A stretch of 22,665 bases of DNA from CAZVEV01 sp964625865. Lineage in GTDB: Bacteria > Planctomycetota > Phycisphaerae > SM23-33. How positions within the stretch are numbered: position 1 is the stretch's first letter; every line of letters begins with the position of its first letter. The DNA lies in contig CAZVEV010000068.1 in the NCBI GenBank assembly GCA_964625865.1, forward strand, positions 1 to 22,665, read 5' to 3'. Shown here piece after piece: positions 14,688-22,645 of the stretch. Both the position numbers and the translations under genes were made by a program. The notes beneath the pieces were generated by a model that saw only the letters and a program-made list of their open reading frames with translations, was not told the origin of the DNA and did not search any database.

Positions 14688-15199
14688 TGGTTGCGGACGG
14701 GCCCAGGGTGCTGCTGGTCGGCTTCGGCAATCCGGGGCGGCTTGACGACGGCCTGGGGCCCGCGCTGGCCGGCGCCATCGAGGCGATGGACCTGCCCGGC
14801 CTGACGGTGGAAGCTGATTACCAGCTCACCGTCGAAGACGCCGCCGAGGTGGCGCAGTATGACATAGTGGTCTTCGCCGATGCCGACACAGCCGGCCCCG
14901 AGCCGTTCTGGGTCAGGCAGATTTGCGGAGATGATGACGAGTGCATAAGCTTCTCCAGCCACTCGGTCCAGCCGACGGGCGTGCTGGCCCTGGCAAAGAG
15001 GCTTTTCAACGCGGAGCCGCAGGCGTATCTTCTGGGCATCCGCGGGTATGAGTTCAACGCGTTCGGCGAGGGCCTGTCCGACAGGGCACGGGCCAATCTC
15101 GCCGAGGCGATAGCCTACGTGACAGACGCCGTTCGGGACCGGCGCTTCGGCGAAGTTAACCCGGGCGACACCCGTGCCGGCCTGGCGGGACAGGATTAG
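14687..15199 (+). CDS. hoxW: Hydrogenase maturation protease (HoxW/HyaD family)
   Basis: The 170-residue protein starts with the family motif VGFGNPGRLDDGLGP, in which Asp21 sits at the metal-sensing acidic position. The other two nickel-probing residues are present: an aspartate in FADADTA (Asp65/Asp67) and His92 in SSHSVQPTGVL. The family removes the C-terminal peptide of the large subunit once nickel is in place, here the 24-residue tail of HoxH. The ATG at 14687 shares one base with the hoxH stop; an apparent earlier start at 14591 lies inside hoxH and is rejected. The symbol is given by context. Confidence 0.9.
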   Translation: MVADGPRVLLVGFGNPGRLDDGLGPALAGAIEAMDLPGLTVEADYQLTVEDAAEVAQYDIVVFADADTAGPEPFWVRQICGDDDECISFSSHSVQPTGVLALAKRLFNAEPQAYLLGIRGYEFNAFGEGLSDRARANLAEAIAYVTDAVRDRRFGEVNPGDTRAGLAGQD

Positions 15200-15213
15200 A
15201 ACAAGGACAGACA

Positions 15214-15588
15214 ATGCAAGACGGCAAACACGTGATTCTCTGCCTCGATGACGACCCCGATGTCCTCTTCGTCCTCAAGACGGTCCTCGAGGCCAACGGC
15301 TACGTCTACCTCGAGGCCCCCAGTGCCGAAGAGGGCCTCCGGATCTACAAAGAGCACAGTCCGGACCTGGTGATTGTCGACCTGATGATGGAAGAGGTCG
15401 ATGCGGGCACGGAGTTTGCCCGAGACCTTCAGGCCCTGGGCAACACCGCGCCGGTCTACATGCTCTCGAGCGTCGGCGACAGCCTGAACACCGCCACCGA
15501 CTACTCCGCGCTCGGACTGGCCGGCGTCTTCCAGAAGCCGTTGGACAACGACAGACTCCTGTCGATCCTCGCCGAGAAGCTGCAGTAG
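15214..15588 (+). CDS. Single-domain response regulator (CheY-like receiver)
   Basis: The 124-residue protein is one receiver domain and nothing else. The acidic pocket is Asp12/Asp13/Asp14 (CLDDDPD), the phosphoacceptor is Asp56 (VIVDLMM), the switch serine/threonine is Ser85 or Ser86 (MLSSVGD) and the conserved lysine is Lys108 (FQKPL). It has no DNA-binding or enzymatic output domain. It starts 14 bases after the protease gene with AGGA upstream, so it belongs to the hox operon. It may act by protein contact, linking a sensor kinase elsewhere to hydrogenase activity or expression (inference). No kinase is in the window. Confidence 0.9.
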   Translation: MQDGKHVILCLDDDPDVLFVLKTVLEANGYVYLEAPSAEEGLRIYKEHSPDLVIVDLMMEEVDAGTEFARDLQALGNTAPVYMLSSVGDSLNTATDYSALGLAGVFQKPLDNDRLLSILAEKLQ

Positions 15589-15620
15589 CGCCGCGGCGCC
15601 GGGCGCCGCTTGCCGTACAT

Positions 15621-15693
15621 CGTAGGGCGTGCAACTCGTTGCACGCGGACGGATAGTGAAATCGTTCCGCGTGCAACAAGGTGCACGCCCTAC
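15621..15693. repeat. REPIN-like element, GTGCAAC family, copy B
   Basis: Left arm 15621-15649 and right arm 15666-15693 are inverted copies, and each arm is itself palindromic (GCGTGCAAC facing GTTGCACGC in the left arm). It matches copy A at 6888-6963 almost base for base, including ATCGTTCC before the right arm. It lies 32 bases after the response regulator stop, at the end of the hox operon. Confidence 0.9.
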
Positions 15694-15805
15694 CGCGTTG
15701 TCCAGGGCACGCGCTCGTCGCCGCGGGCAGAAACCAGTTGCCTCGACCAGACCGCCGCGATAGGCTGGACCCACTGAAAACGACCGATTCCCCGAGGATA
15801 GCGCT

Positions 15806-16909
<1,104 letters not shown>

Positions 16910-16933
16910 TTGCGCCTGACCTTGTCGTGTCCT

Positions 16934-17053
16934 CCACGTTAAGCGGCGGGGCTTGCCCCGCGTGCGGCGTCCTGAAAGGACGCCGAGAAGCACCGAAGAC
17001 GCTGCGTGAACCGAACGGAGAACACGGCGAGCAAGCTCGCCCGCTAAACGTGG
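16934..17053. repeat. Composite inverted repeat (CCACGTT...GGGGCTTGCCCC type)
   Basis: Left arm CCACGTTAAGCGG plus CGGGGCTTGCCCCG (16934-16960) faces right arm 17025-17053, which reads CGGCGAGCAAGCTCGCCCGC then TAAACGTGG. Each arm holds its own hairpin (GGGGCTTGCCCC; GGCGAGCAAGCTCGCC). A third hairpin, GGCGTCCT-GAA-AGGACGCC, begins at about 16966. The element fills the gap between the two ABC ATPase genes. Its GGCTTG core resembles the repeat at 2151-2315. Confidence 0.75.
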
Positions 17054-17072
17054 AAAGAACGACAAACCAATT

Positions 17073-19004
17073 ATGTCGCTGATCATTGCTGAAAACCTGA
17101 CCCACGCTTACGGTGCCGTCGAGGTGCTGCGGAACGTGTCCTTTCGCCTCGCGGGCGCCGATCGCGTGGGCATGGTCGGGCCTAACGGACAGGGCAAGAC
17201 GACGCTGCTGCGGATCATCGGCGGGCTGCTCGAACCGGTCAGCGGCCAGGTCCATCGGCGACGCGGACTCGAGGTGGGCTACCTCCCGCAGGACCCGCCC
17301 GCGCTGGGGCAGACCACCGTCCACGACGCCATGGGTGAGGTCTTCGCCGACCTGCGCCGCCTCGAGCAGCGCCTCGAGGAGTTGGCCGCTTCGATGGGCG
17401 ACGATCCGGCCCGGCACGACAGGTACGCTGCCGCCCAGCACGAGTTTGAGACCCGCGGCGGGTACGACTACCCGCGCCGCATCGAGCAGGTCCTCGACGG
17501 GTTGGGCTTCCCCCGCGACCTGTGGGACCGCCCGCTGGCGCAACTGTCCGGCGGGCAGCGCACGCGGGCGTATCTGGCCACCCTCCTGCTGAAAGACCCC
17601 GACGTGCTCATGCTCGACGAGCCGACCAACCACCTTGACCTGGACTGCGTCGAGTGGCTCGAGGGCTGGCTGCGATCGTTCCGCGGGGCCCTGGTGGTCG
17701 TCTCGCACGACCGCTACTTCCTCGATTCGGTCACCACCGACACGTGGGAGATGGCCTTTGCCACCCTCGAGACGTATCGCGGGCCCTACCACGAGTATCT
17801 GCCCAAACGCACCCAGCGCTACGCCGAGCGCCTCGCCCAGTGGCAGAGCCAGCAGGACCACATCGCCCGGACCCGGGAATTCATCGACCGCAACATCGCG
17901 GGCCAGCGCACCAAGGAAGCCCAGGGCAGGCGGACCCGCCTCGAACGGTTCATCCGCGACGAGGCGATCCCCAAACCCCAGGTGCCCCCCGAGATTCACC
18001 TGTCGATCCCCGCCGGGCCGCGCACCGGCGATATGGTGATGCGCGCCAGTGAACTGGCGATCGGCTACGACGAGGACGCGCCCCTGCTGACGGCAGAACG
18101 GCTCGACGTGCAGCGAGGCGATCGGATTGCGATTGTCGGCGGCAACGGGGTGGGCAAGACCACGCTGATCCGCACGTTGCTGGGCGACCTTGCCCCTCTC
18201 GGCGGGGCCGTCGACTACGGCGCCAAGGTTCGCCCGGGCTACGTCTCGCAGACGCATGAGGAGATAGACCCCGCCACGACCGCCCTGGACGCGGTCCGCA
18301 GCGCCGCCGACGGCTGCTCGCCCGAATGGGCAAGGAGCATCCTGGGCTCTCTGCTGCTGAGCGGCGATGACGCCTACAAGAAGATCAGCGAACTGTCCGG
18401 CGGGCAGCGAAGCCGCGTGGTCATGGGCAGGCTTACCGTTATCGGGCCCAACCTGCTGGTCATGGACGAGCCGACAAACCACCTGGATATCGCCTCGGCC
18501 GAGACCATGCAGGAAGTCCTCCAGACGTTCGACGGCACGGTCATCTTCGTCAGCCACGACCGGTATCTCGTCCAGGCCGTCGCCACGCACATCTGGGCCA
18601 TCGAGGCCGGGCAGATTCGCACGATCCTCGGCGGGTGGGAGGCGTACCTGCAGTGGCGATCCGCGGCCCGAGAGCAGGCTGCCGCCGAGTCACCCCGCGC
18701 CCTTCGACCAGGCTCAGGGCAAGCCGCCGCAACCGGCGACAAGGCCGCCCGGGTCGCCAACTACCGCCAGGCCCGCAAGCAGGCGAACCTCGTCCAGCGC
18801 CTCCAGCGCCGCCACACCGAACTCGAAGACCAGATCGACGCCGCGGAGTGTGAGTTGGCCGAACTGAACGAAGCGATTTCCCTCGCCGGGGAGGCCGGCG
18901 ACATGGCGAAAATCGAAGACCTCGGCGCCCGGTACCAGAAGACCGACGAGCACCTCAAGGCCCTGTGGGACGAGTGGGAGCACGTCGGCGAGCAACTGGA
19001 GTAG
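17073..19004 (+). CDS. ABC-F family ATPase
   Basis: The 643-residue protein has two tandem ATPase domains and no membrane segment, the ABC-F layout. Domain 1 has Walker A GPNGQGKTT (36-44) and LSGGQRTRAYLATLL then MLDEPTNHLDLD. Domain 2 has GGNGVGKTT (356-364), LSGGQRSRVVMG and MDEPTNHLDIAS. A charged interdomain linker (about 230-320) and a C-terminal coiled coil (about 560-640, rich in Gln, Arg and Glu) complete it. ABC-F proteins act on the ribosome in translation quality control or antibiotic protection; the exact subgroup (Uup, YdiF or other) is not clear. A dispersed DNA element lies in its coding region at 18700-18724. The stop codon abuts that of the convergent PAS gene. The ribosome site is weak. 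Confidence 0.92.
   Translation: MSLIIAENLTHAYGAVEVLRNVSFRLAGADRVGMVGPNGQGKTTLLRIIGGLLEPVSGQVHRRRGLEVGYLPQDPPALGQTTVHDAMGEVFADLRRLEQRLEELAASMGDDPARHDRYAAAQHEFETRGGYDYPRRIEQVLDGLGFPRDLWDRPLAQLSGGQRTRAYLATLLLKDPDVLMLDEPTNHLDLDCVEWLEGWLRSFRGALVVVSHDRYFLDSVTTDTWEMAFATLETYRGPYHEYLPKRTQRYAERLAQWQSQQDHIARTREFIDRNIAGQRTKEAQGRRTRLERFIRDEAIPKPQVPPEIHLSIPAGPRTGDMVMRASELAIGYDEDAPLLTAERLDVQRGDRIAIVGGNGVGKTTLIRTLLGDLAPLGGAVDYGAKVRPGYVSQTHEEIDPATTALDAVRSAADGCSPEWARSILGSLLLSGDDAYKKISELSGGQRSRVVMGRLTVIGPNLLVMDEPTNHLDIASAETMQEVLQTFDGTVIFVSHDRYLVQAVATHIWAIEAGQIRTILGGWEAYLQWRSAAREQAAAESPRALRPGSGQAAATGDKAARVANYRQARKQANLVQRLQRRHTELEDQIDAAECELAELNEAISLAGEAGDMAKIEDLGARYQKTDEHLKALWDEWEHVGEQLE
18700..18724 (+). repeat. 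Short dispersed element inside the ABC-F gene
   Basis: CCCTTCGACCAGGCTCAGGG followed by CAAGC matches, with one extra C, the reverse complement of 22471-22494. It encodes residues around 543-551 (RPGSGQA) in the low-complexity stretch between ATPase domain 2 and the coiled coil. I recall this motif as a common dispersed repeat in environmental bacterial genomes. Confidence 0.7.
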
Positions 19005-19532
19005 CTACTGTTCGTCCGACTCGACGGGTTGGGCGTCTTCGATCAGGAGCAGCACGTAATCCTCGACCTTCTCGGTGGTGATCAGGTACCGGACGGTCCT
19101 GACGTTGACGCGATCGCCCAGGTCCATGTAGGCCGGAACCTTGAAACAGGGCATGCCCGTCTGGTAGCTCTCGGTGACGCACCGGCGTATCGCGCAGGTC
19201 TTGCAGTGCATGGTCTGCCCGCACCCGCCGGGCAGTGCGGCGTTTGCACAACTGAACACATCTCCGCAGAAGCGCCCCTGCGTCACGTCCGAGTCGTGCG
19301 GAACCATCTCCCGCCCGGCGGCGTTGGCGCCCAGGACGTGGCCGTCGCCATCGACGACGAAGACCGGCCCCGGCAGCGAGTCGAGGAAGTCCCCGAACGG
19401 CTGGCCGTTCTCGGCCAGGAAGATCGGCAGACAGTCCTCGCAGATACCGTGGCTGATCTGCACCGTCTTCTCCCCCCGTCCCTCGATAGTCCCGAGGAAC
19501 CGATTGCAGTACATGCACACCTGTCTGATCAT
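19005..19532 (-). CDS. Cysteine-rich PAS-domain protein
   Basis: The 175-residue protein has an N-terminal Cys6-x2-Cys9 and Cys31-x2-Cys34 pair of the kind that could bind zinc. A PAS-like domain follows from about residue 50 (SLPGPVFVVDGDGHVLGANAA). Inside it is a second cysteine group at 89, 95, 104, 110, 113 and 118 (CGDVFSC, GGCG, HCKTC), which suggests an iron-sulfur cluster or redox switch. There is no kinase, HTH or other output domain. It may be a redox sensor or an adaptor for a separate kinase (inference). The ATG at 19532 has GGAGG seven bases upstream; an apparent longer ORF has no support. Its stop codon directly abuts the ABC-F stop. Confidence 0.8.
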   Translation of the reverse strand: MIRQVCMYCNRFLGTIEGRGEKTVQISHGICEDCLPIFLAENGQPFGDFLDSLPGPVFVVDGDGHVLGANAAGREMVPHDSDVTQGRFCGDVFSCANAALPGGCGQTMHCKTCAIRRCVTESYQTGMPCFKVPAYMDLGDRVNVRTVRYLITTEKVEDYVLLLIEDAQPVESDEQ

Positions 19533-19608
19533 TGTCGCACCTCCCGTCTTGTGGGCCCCGCGGCCCGGGAGTGTCCACCCGCAGCATGCGCTCTTGTCCC
19601 CGCCAAGG

Positions 19609-19647
19609 CAACAAGAAAAGCCCCACCGACCGGCAGTCGACGGGGCT
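19609..19647 (-). terminator. Rho-independent terminator of the PEP-CTERM gene
   Basis: On the minus strand AGCCCC...GGGGCT forms a 12-bp stem with two G-T wobbles and a five-base loop (19647-19619). It is followed at once by TTTTCTTGTT. It starts about 30 bases after the PEP-CTERM stop codon. Confidence 0.88.
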
Positions 19648-19677
19648 CTGTGATCAGGGGATATCTCCGCCGGGCGA

Positions 19678-20463
19678 CTACCTGCGGCGTCGCCTGCGAG
19701 CGGCCAGGACCAGCGAGCCCAGGGCGGCCAGCATGCAGGTGGCCGGCTCGGGGACCAGCAGGTCGCTTGTTTGGAACTCGCCTGCATTGAACGAGAACAC
19801 ACGGAGTTCGTCCAGGTCGCCGTTCCAGCCGGTTGCGCCACCGGGAATCACGCCCACGTGCAGGCTCGTGCCCCACGTCGGAGCGGCGCCCGACGTGCCC
19901 GCCTGGGCGACGCCGTCGATGTACAGCGTTGAGGTCCCGCCGGCGCGCACGACGGCAAGGTGCGTCCACTGCTCGGCCGTTACCGGCTGGCCCGTACCGC
20001 TGGTTGCGCCGACCCAACCGATGTTGTGATAGCTGACAGCCCAGTTGGCGCCCAACTGGTGGAACTTGAGCTGGCCGTTGGCAAGCGCGTTCGCCGGGCG
20101 CGTAATGTCGATGCTCTGGGTGGTGTTGGCCGATCGCACCCACATCTCCATGCCCCAGTTGTCGGCAGGCATGAAGGTGGTGGTGTTCGGGCCGTAGAAG
20201 CCGGCCCGCCCGCCGGCGTTCCGGGCGTTGACCGCCACTGTGCTGCCGTTGGTCGACGGGGCAACGCCGGTCGTGAACTCCGTCGGCCCGTGCGCAGTAG
20301 CGAAGGTCCGCCCGCCGACCGAGTCCAGGCGGCCATCGGTGTCGCCCGCTTCTTCGCCCATCCGCCAGTGGCTCAGTGGGGTGATCGCCGCGGTAGAAAC
20401 CGCCGGCGAGACGACAAACAGGGAAACTACGGCCAACACAGTAGTCGTGGTGATAAGTTTCAT
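19678..20463 (-). CDS. Secreted LamG-like protein with PEP-CTERM sorting signal
   Basis: The 261-residue protein opens with a signal peptide (MKLITTTTVLAVVSLFVV, cleavage near AAI at about 25-27). The middle (about 60-235) resembles a LamG/concanavalin-like domain, with EMWVRSANT, WTHLAVVRAGGTSTLYIDG and GDLDELRVF. It ends in a full PEP-CTERM tail (237-261): VPEPATC, a hydrophobic span, then six arginines. PEP-CTERM proteins are processed by exosortase and placed in the envelope or extracellular matrix; no exosortase is in the window. GGAG lies ten bases before the ATG. The gene is a self-contained unit with its own promoter and terminator. Confidence 0.92.
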   Translation of the reverse strand: MKLITTTTVLAVVSLFVVSPAVSTAAITPLSHWRMGEEAGDTDGRLDSVGGRTFATAHGPTEFTTGVAPSTNGSTVAVNARNAGGRAGFYGPNTTTFMPADNWGMEMWVRSANTTQSIDITRPANALANGQLKFHQLGANWAVSYHNIGWVGATSGTGQPVTAEQWTHLAVVRAGGTSTLYIDGVAQAGTSGAAPTWGTSLHVGVIPGGATGWNGDLDELRVFSFNAGEFQTSDLLVPEPATCMLAALGSLVLAARRRRRR

Positions 20464-20522
20464 GAGAATCTCACTCCAATATCCGGAAAACCTCTCGTGA
20501 TTACCTTAAGCTAATCCAATAT

Positions 20523-20551
20523 ATAATAGCTGCTTTCCAAGTGGATGTCAA
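20523..20551 (-). promoter_or_regulatory. Sigma70-type promoter of the PEP-CTERM gene
   Basis: On the minus strand a consensus TTGACA (20551-20546) and TATTAT (20528-20523) are 17 bases apart in an AT-rich patch. The predicted leader is about 50 bases. Confidence 0.85.
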
Positions 20552-20687
20552 GAGGTTTTTTGGCCGATCGATAATCCTCCCCTGCTGAAGGTCCATGGCG
20601 TGGGCTCTTGGGCGGCGGCCCGCACGATGCCGCCCCGTGCCGCACACCCGTTTGAAACCCGCCCTGCCGGCGGGTACGATGGGCCCC

Positions 20688-21029
20688 ATGAGCAGATACA
20701 CGATCACGCGCCTGTCGGAGATCCCTGCGGTGCAGTGTCCGTGCGGGCAGTCGCGCAGGGCGTTTGTGAGCCCGGACAATCCCACCGCCACCCTGCACGT
20801 GGTCGACATCTCCGCTGACAGCCGCGTGCACTACCACAAGACGCTCACGGAGATCTACTACGTCCTCGAAGGCACGGGTCAGATGGAACTCGACGGCGAG
20901 CAGTTCGACCTGTCGCCCGGGACGGCCGTGCTGATCAAGCCGCTCTGCCGCCACCGCGCCGCCGGCGATCTCCGCATACTCGTAACCGCGATACCTGCCT
21001 TCGACCCCGACGATGAGTGGTTCGATTAG
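20688..21029 (+). CDS. Cupin-domain protein
   Basis: The 113-residue protein is a single small cupin barrel. Motif 1 is VHYHKTLTEIYYVLEGTG, with two histidines and a glutamate as metal ligands. Motif 2 is LSPGTAVLIKPLCRHRAAG, with the last metal histidine. Small cupins act as isomerases, epimerases, dioxygenases or sugar-binding sensors, and this sequence does not say which. A CPCG pair sits near the N-terminus. The ATG at 20688 is chosen because homology-like sequence starts there (MSRYTITRL); ATG at 20679 is possible and neither has a strong ribosome site. It lies 22 bases before the enolase-superfamily gene, so the two probably act together. Confidence 0.82.
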   Translation: MSRYTITRLSEIPAVQCPCGQSRRAFVSPDNPTATLHVVDISADSRVHYHKTLTEIYYVLEGTGQMELDGEQFDLSPGTAVLIKPLCRHRAAGDLRILVTAIPAFDPDDEWFD

Positions 21030-21051
21030 CGTTTGACCAGGGAGCCCCGCG

Positions 21052-22452
21052 ATGGCGCACCGGACGGATATCACGCCCACCAACGTTTCGCTGTACTTCC
21101 TGCCCGTCGAGACGCGCGTGCCGCTGAAATTCGGCTCAGAGACGCTCACCTCCGTCACGTGCGCCCGGGCGTGCATGGAGGTCCGGCGGGCCGACGGGCA
21201 CGTCGCGGTCGGCTGGGGCGAGACGCCGCTGTCGGTCCAGTGGGTCTGGCCGAGCGGGCTGTCGTACGGCGAGCGACACGAGGCGCTGAAGGACTTCTGC
21301 GTGGTCCTGGCCCGGGCGTGGCGCGAGTTTGACCGCACCGGGCATCCCATGGGGATCGGCTATGCGTTTCAGCTTGAACGTCTCGGCACGCTGCTGGAGC
21401 AGTTCAACGCCTCCCGCGCGCCGGCCGAACCCATGCCGTACCTCGCCGCCCTGGTCTGCCTTTCGCTGTTCGACATCGCCCTGCACGACGCGTATGGCAT
21501 GGCCAACGACGTGCCTGTCTATCGGACCTACACCGCCCGGTACATGAACGCGGACCTGTCCGCCTTCCTCGAGCCGGCTGACGACGCGGACGTGTCGTTT
21601 GAGGGCAAATACCCGGGGGACTTCCTGGTCGAACCGCCGACGGTCCTGCCGGCGTGGCACCTCGTGGGCGGGGCCGACGCCATAGACCCCGCCGACCTGA
21701 CCGGCGAGGAGCCGGACGACGGCTACCCCGTCCTGCTGGCTGACTGGATCTCGCGCGACGGGCTGACGTGTCTCAAGGTCAAGCTCCGCGGGAACGACGC
21801 GGCCTGGGATACCGCACGCCTGCTCAAGGTCGCCGACGTCGCCATCGCCGGCGGGGTCCGGTGGCTGACGACCGACTTCAACTGCACGGTCACCGACCCG
21901 GCCTACGTCAACGCCATCCTGGACCACCTGGCAGCCGAGCATCCGCGGGTCAGCGACATGATCCTCTATGTCGAGCAGCCCTTCCCGTACGACCTGGAGG
22001 CCAACCGCATCGACGTCCACAGCGTCTCGGGCCGCAAGCCGCTGTTCATGGACGAAAGCGCGCATGACTGGCACCTGGTGAGGCTGGGAAGGTCGCTGGG
22101 GTGGACCGGCGTGGCGCTCAAGACCTGCAAGACCCAGACCGGCGCCCTGCTCAGCTTGTGCTGGGCCAGGGCCCACGGGATGGACCTGATGGTCCAGGAC
22201 CTGACCAACCCGATGCTCGCCCAGGTCCCGCACGTCCTGCTGGCCGCCCACGCGGGAACGATCATGGGCGTCGAGACCAACGGGATGCAATTCTACCCCG
22301 CCGCCTCGGACATCGAAGCCGCCGTGCACCCCGGCATCTACCGCCGAACCCACGGCACGGTGGACCTGTCCACCCTCACCGGCCCCGGCTTCGGCTACGC
22401 CCTAGACCGCATCGCCCGCCCCCTCCCGCCGCCGGCTGTGCCGTTCGAGTAA
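21052..22452 (+). CDS. Enolase-superfamily protein (mandelate racemase / muconate lactonizing type)
   Basis: The 466-residue protein has the enolase-superfamily barrel residues. A KxK pair is at Lys242 and Lys244 (CLKVKLRG). Candidate metal ligands are Asp275 (TTDFNC), Glu308 (YVEQPF) and Asp334 (MDESAH). A lysine at 357 or 360 (LKTCKTQ) sits where the muconate-lactonizing subgroup has its second base. Members abstract a proton next to a carboxylate to racemise, dehydrate or cycloisomerise acids. At 466 residues it is longer than the usual 350-400; extra sequence lies in the region around residues 180-235. The substrate is unknown; sugar acids are one possibility. GGGAG is seven bases before the ATG. 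Confidence 0.85.
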   Translation: MAHRTDITPTNVSLYFLPVETRVPLKFGSETLTSVTCARACMEVRRADGHVAVGWGETPLSVQWVWPSGLSYGERHEALKDFCVVLARAWREFDRTGHPMGIGYAFQLERLGTLLEQFNASRAPAEPMPYLAALVCLSLFDIALHDAYGMANDVPVYRTYTARYMNADLSAFLEPADDADVSFEGKYPGDFLVEPPTVLPAWHLVGGADAIDPADLTGEEPDDGYPVLLADWISRDGLTCLKVKLRGNDAAWDTARLLKVADVAIAGGVRWLTTDFNCTVTDPAYVNAILDHLAAEHPRVSDMILYVEQPFPYDLEANRIDVHSVSGRKPLFMDESAHDWHLVRLGRSLGWTGVALKTCKTQTGALLSLCWARAHGMDLMVQDLTNPMLAQVPHVLLAAHAGTIMGVETNGMQFYPAASDIEAAVHPGIYRRTHGTVDLSTLTGPGFGYALDRIARPLPPPAVPFE

Positions 22453-22470
22453 CCGCAGCGATTGCCGATT

Positions 22471-22494
22471 GCTTGCCCTGAGCCTGTCGAAGGG
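22471..22494 (-). repeat. Short dispersed element, second copy
   Basis: GCTTGCCCTGAGCCTGTCGA followed by AGGG is the reverse complement of the element found in the ABC-F gene at 18700-18724, lacking one C. Confidence 0.7.
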
Positions 22495-22504
22495 TCGATT
22501 AGCG

Positions 22505-22592
22505 CGGGTGCCGTGGGCTGCGGAGCGCAGCGGAGCAACCACGATTTGCCGCAGCGTGGTTGCCGCTTCGCGTCAAACCACGGCACCCGGGA
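22505..22592. repeat. Palindromic repeat, GGTGCCGTGG type
   Basis: Outer arms CGGGTGCCGTGG (22505-22516) and CCACGGCACCCG (22578-22589) are perfect inverted copies. Inner arms GCAACCACG (22535-22543) and CGTGGTTGC (22555-22563) are also perfect. The right outer arm recurs at 12-26. No gene is visible from 22453 to the window end. Confidence 0.8.
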
Positions 22593-22617
22593 CCCGCGTC
22601 GGTGAAGATACCCAAAG

Positions 22618-22645
22618 CCCCCCGACGGCGTCGGGGGGATCCCCC
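22618..22645. repeat. GC-rich hairpin
   Basis: CCCCCCGAC-GGC-GTCGGGGGG (22618-22638) is a perfect nine-base stem, and GGGGGATCCCCC (22634-22645) is an overlapping alternative palindrome. No T-run follows, so a terminator is not supported. Confidence 0.55.

Noticed and set aside
19533..19841. N-terminal extension of the PAS protein to 278 codons
   Set aside because: It would run through the terminator and the end of the PEP-CTERM gene; the ATG at 19532 has GGAGG at ideal spacing.
22618..22645. GC hairpin as terminator of the enolase-superfamily gene
   Set aside because: It lies about 165 bases after the stop and lacks a T-run.
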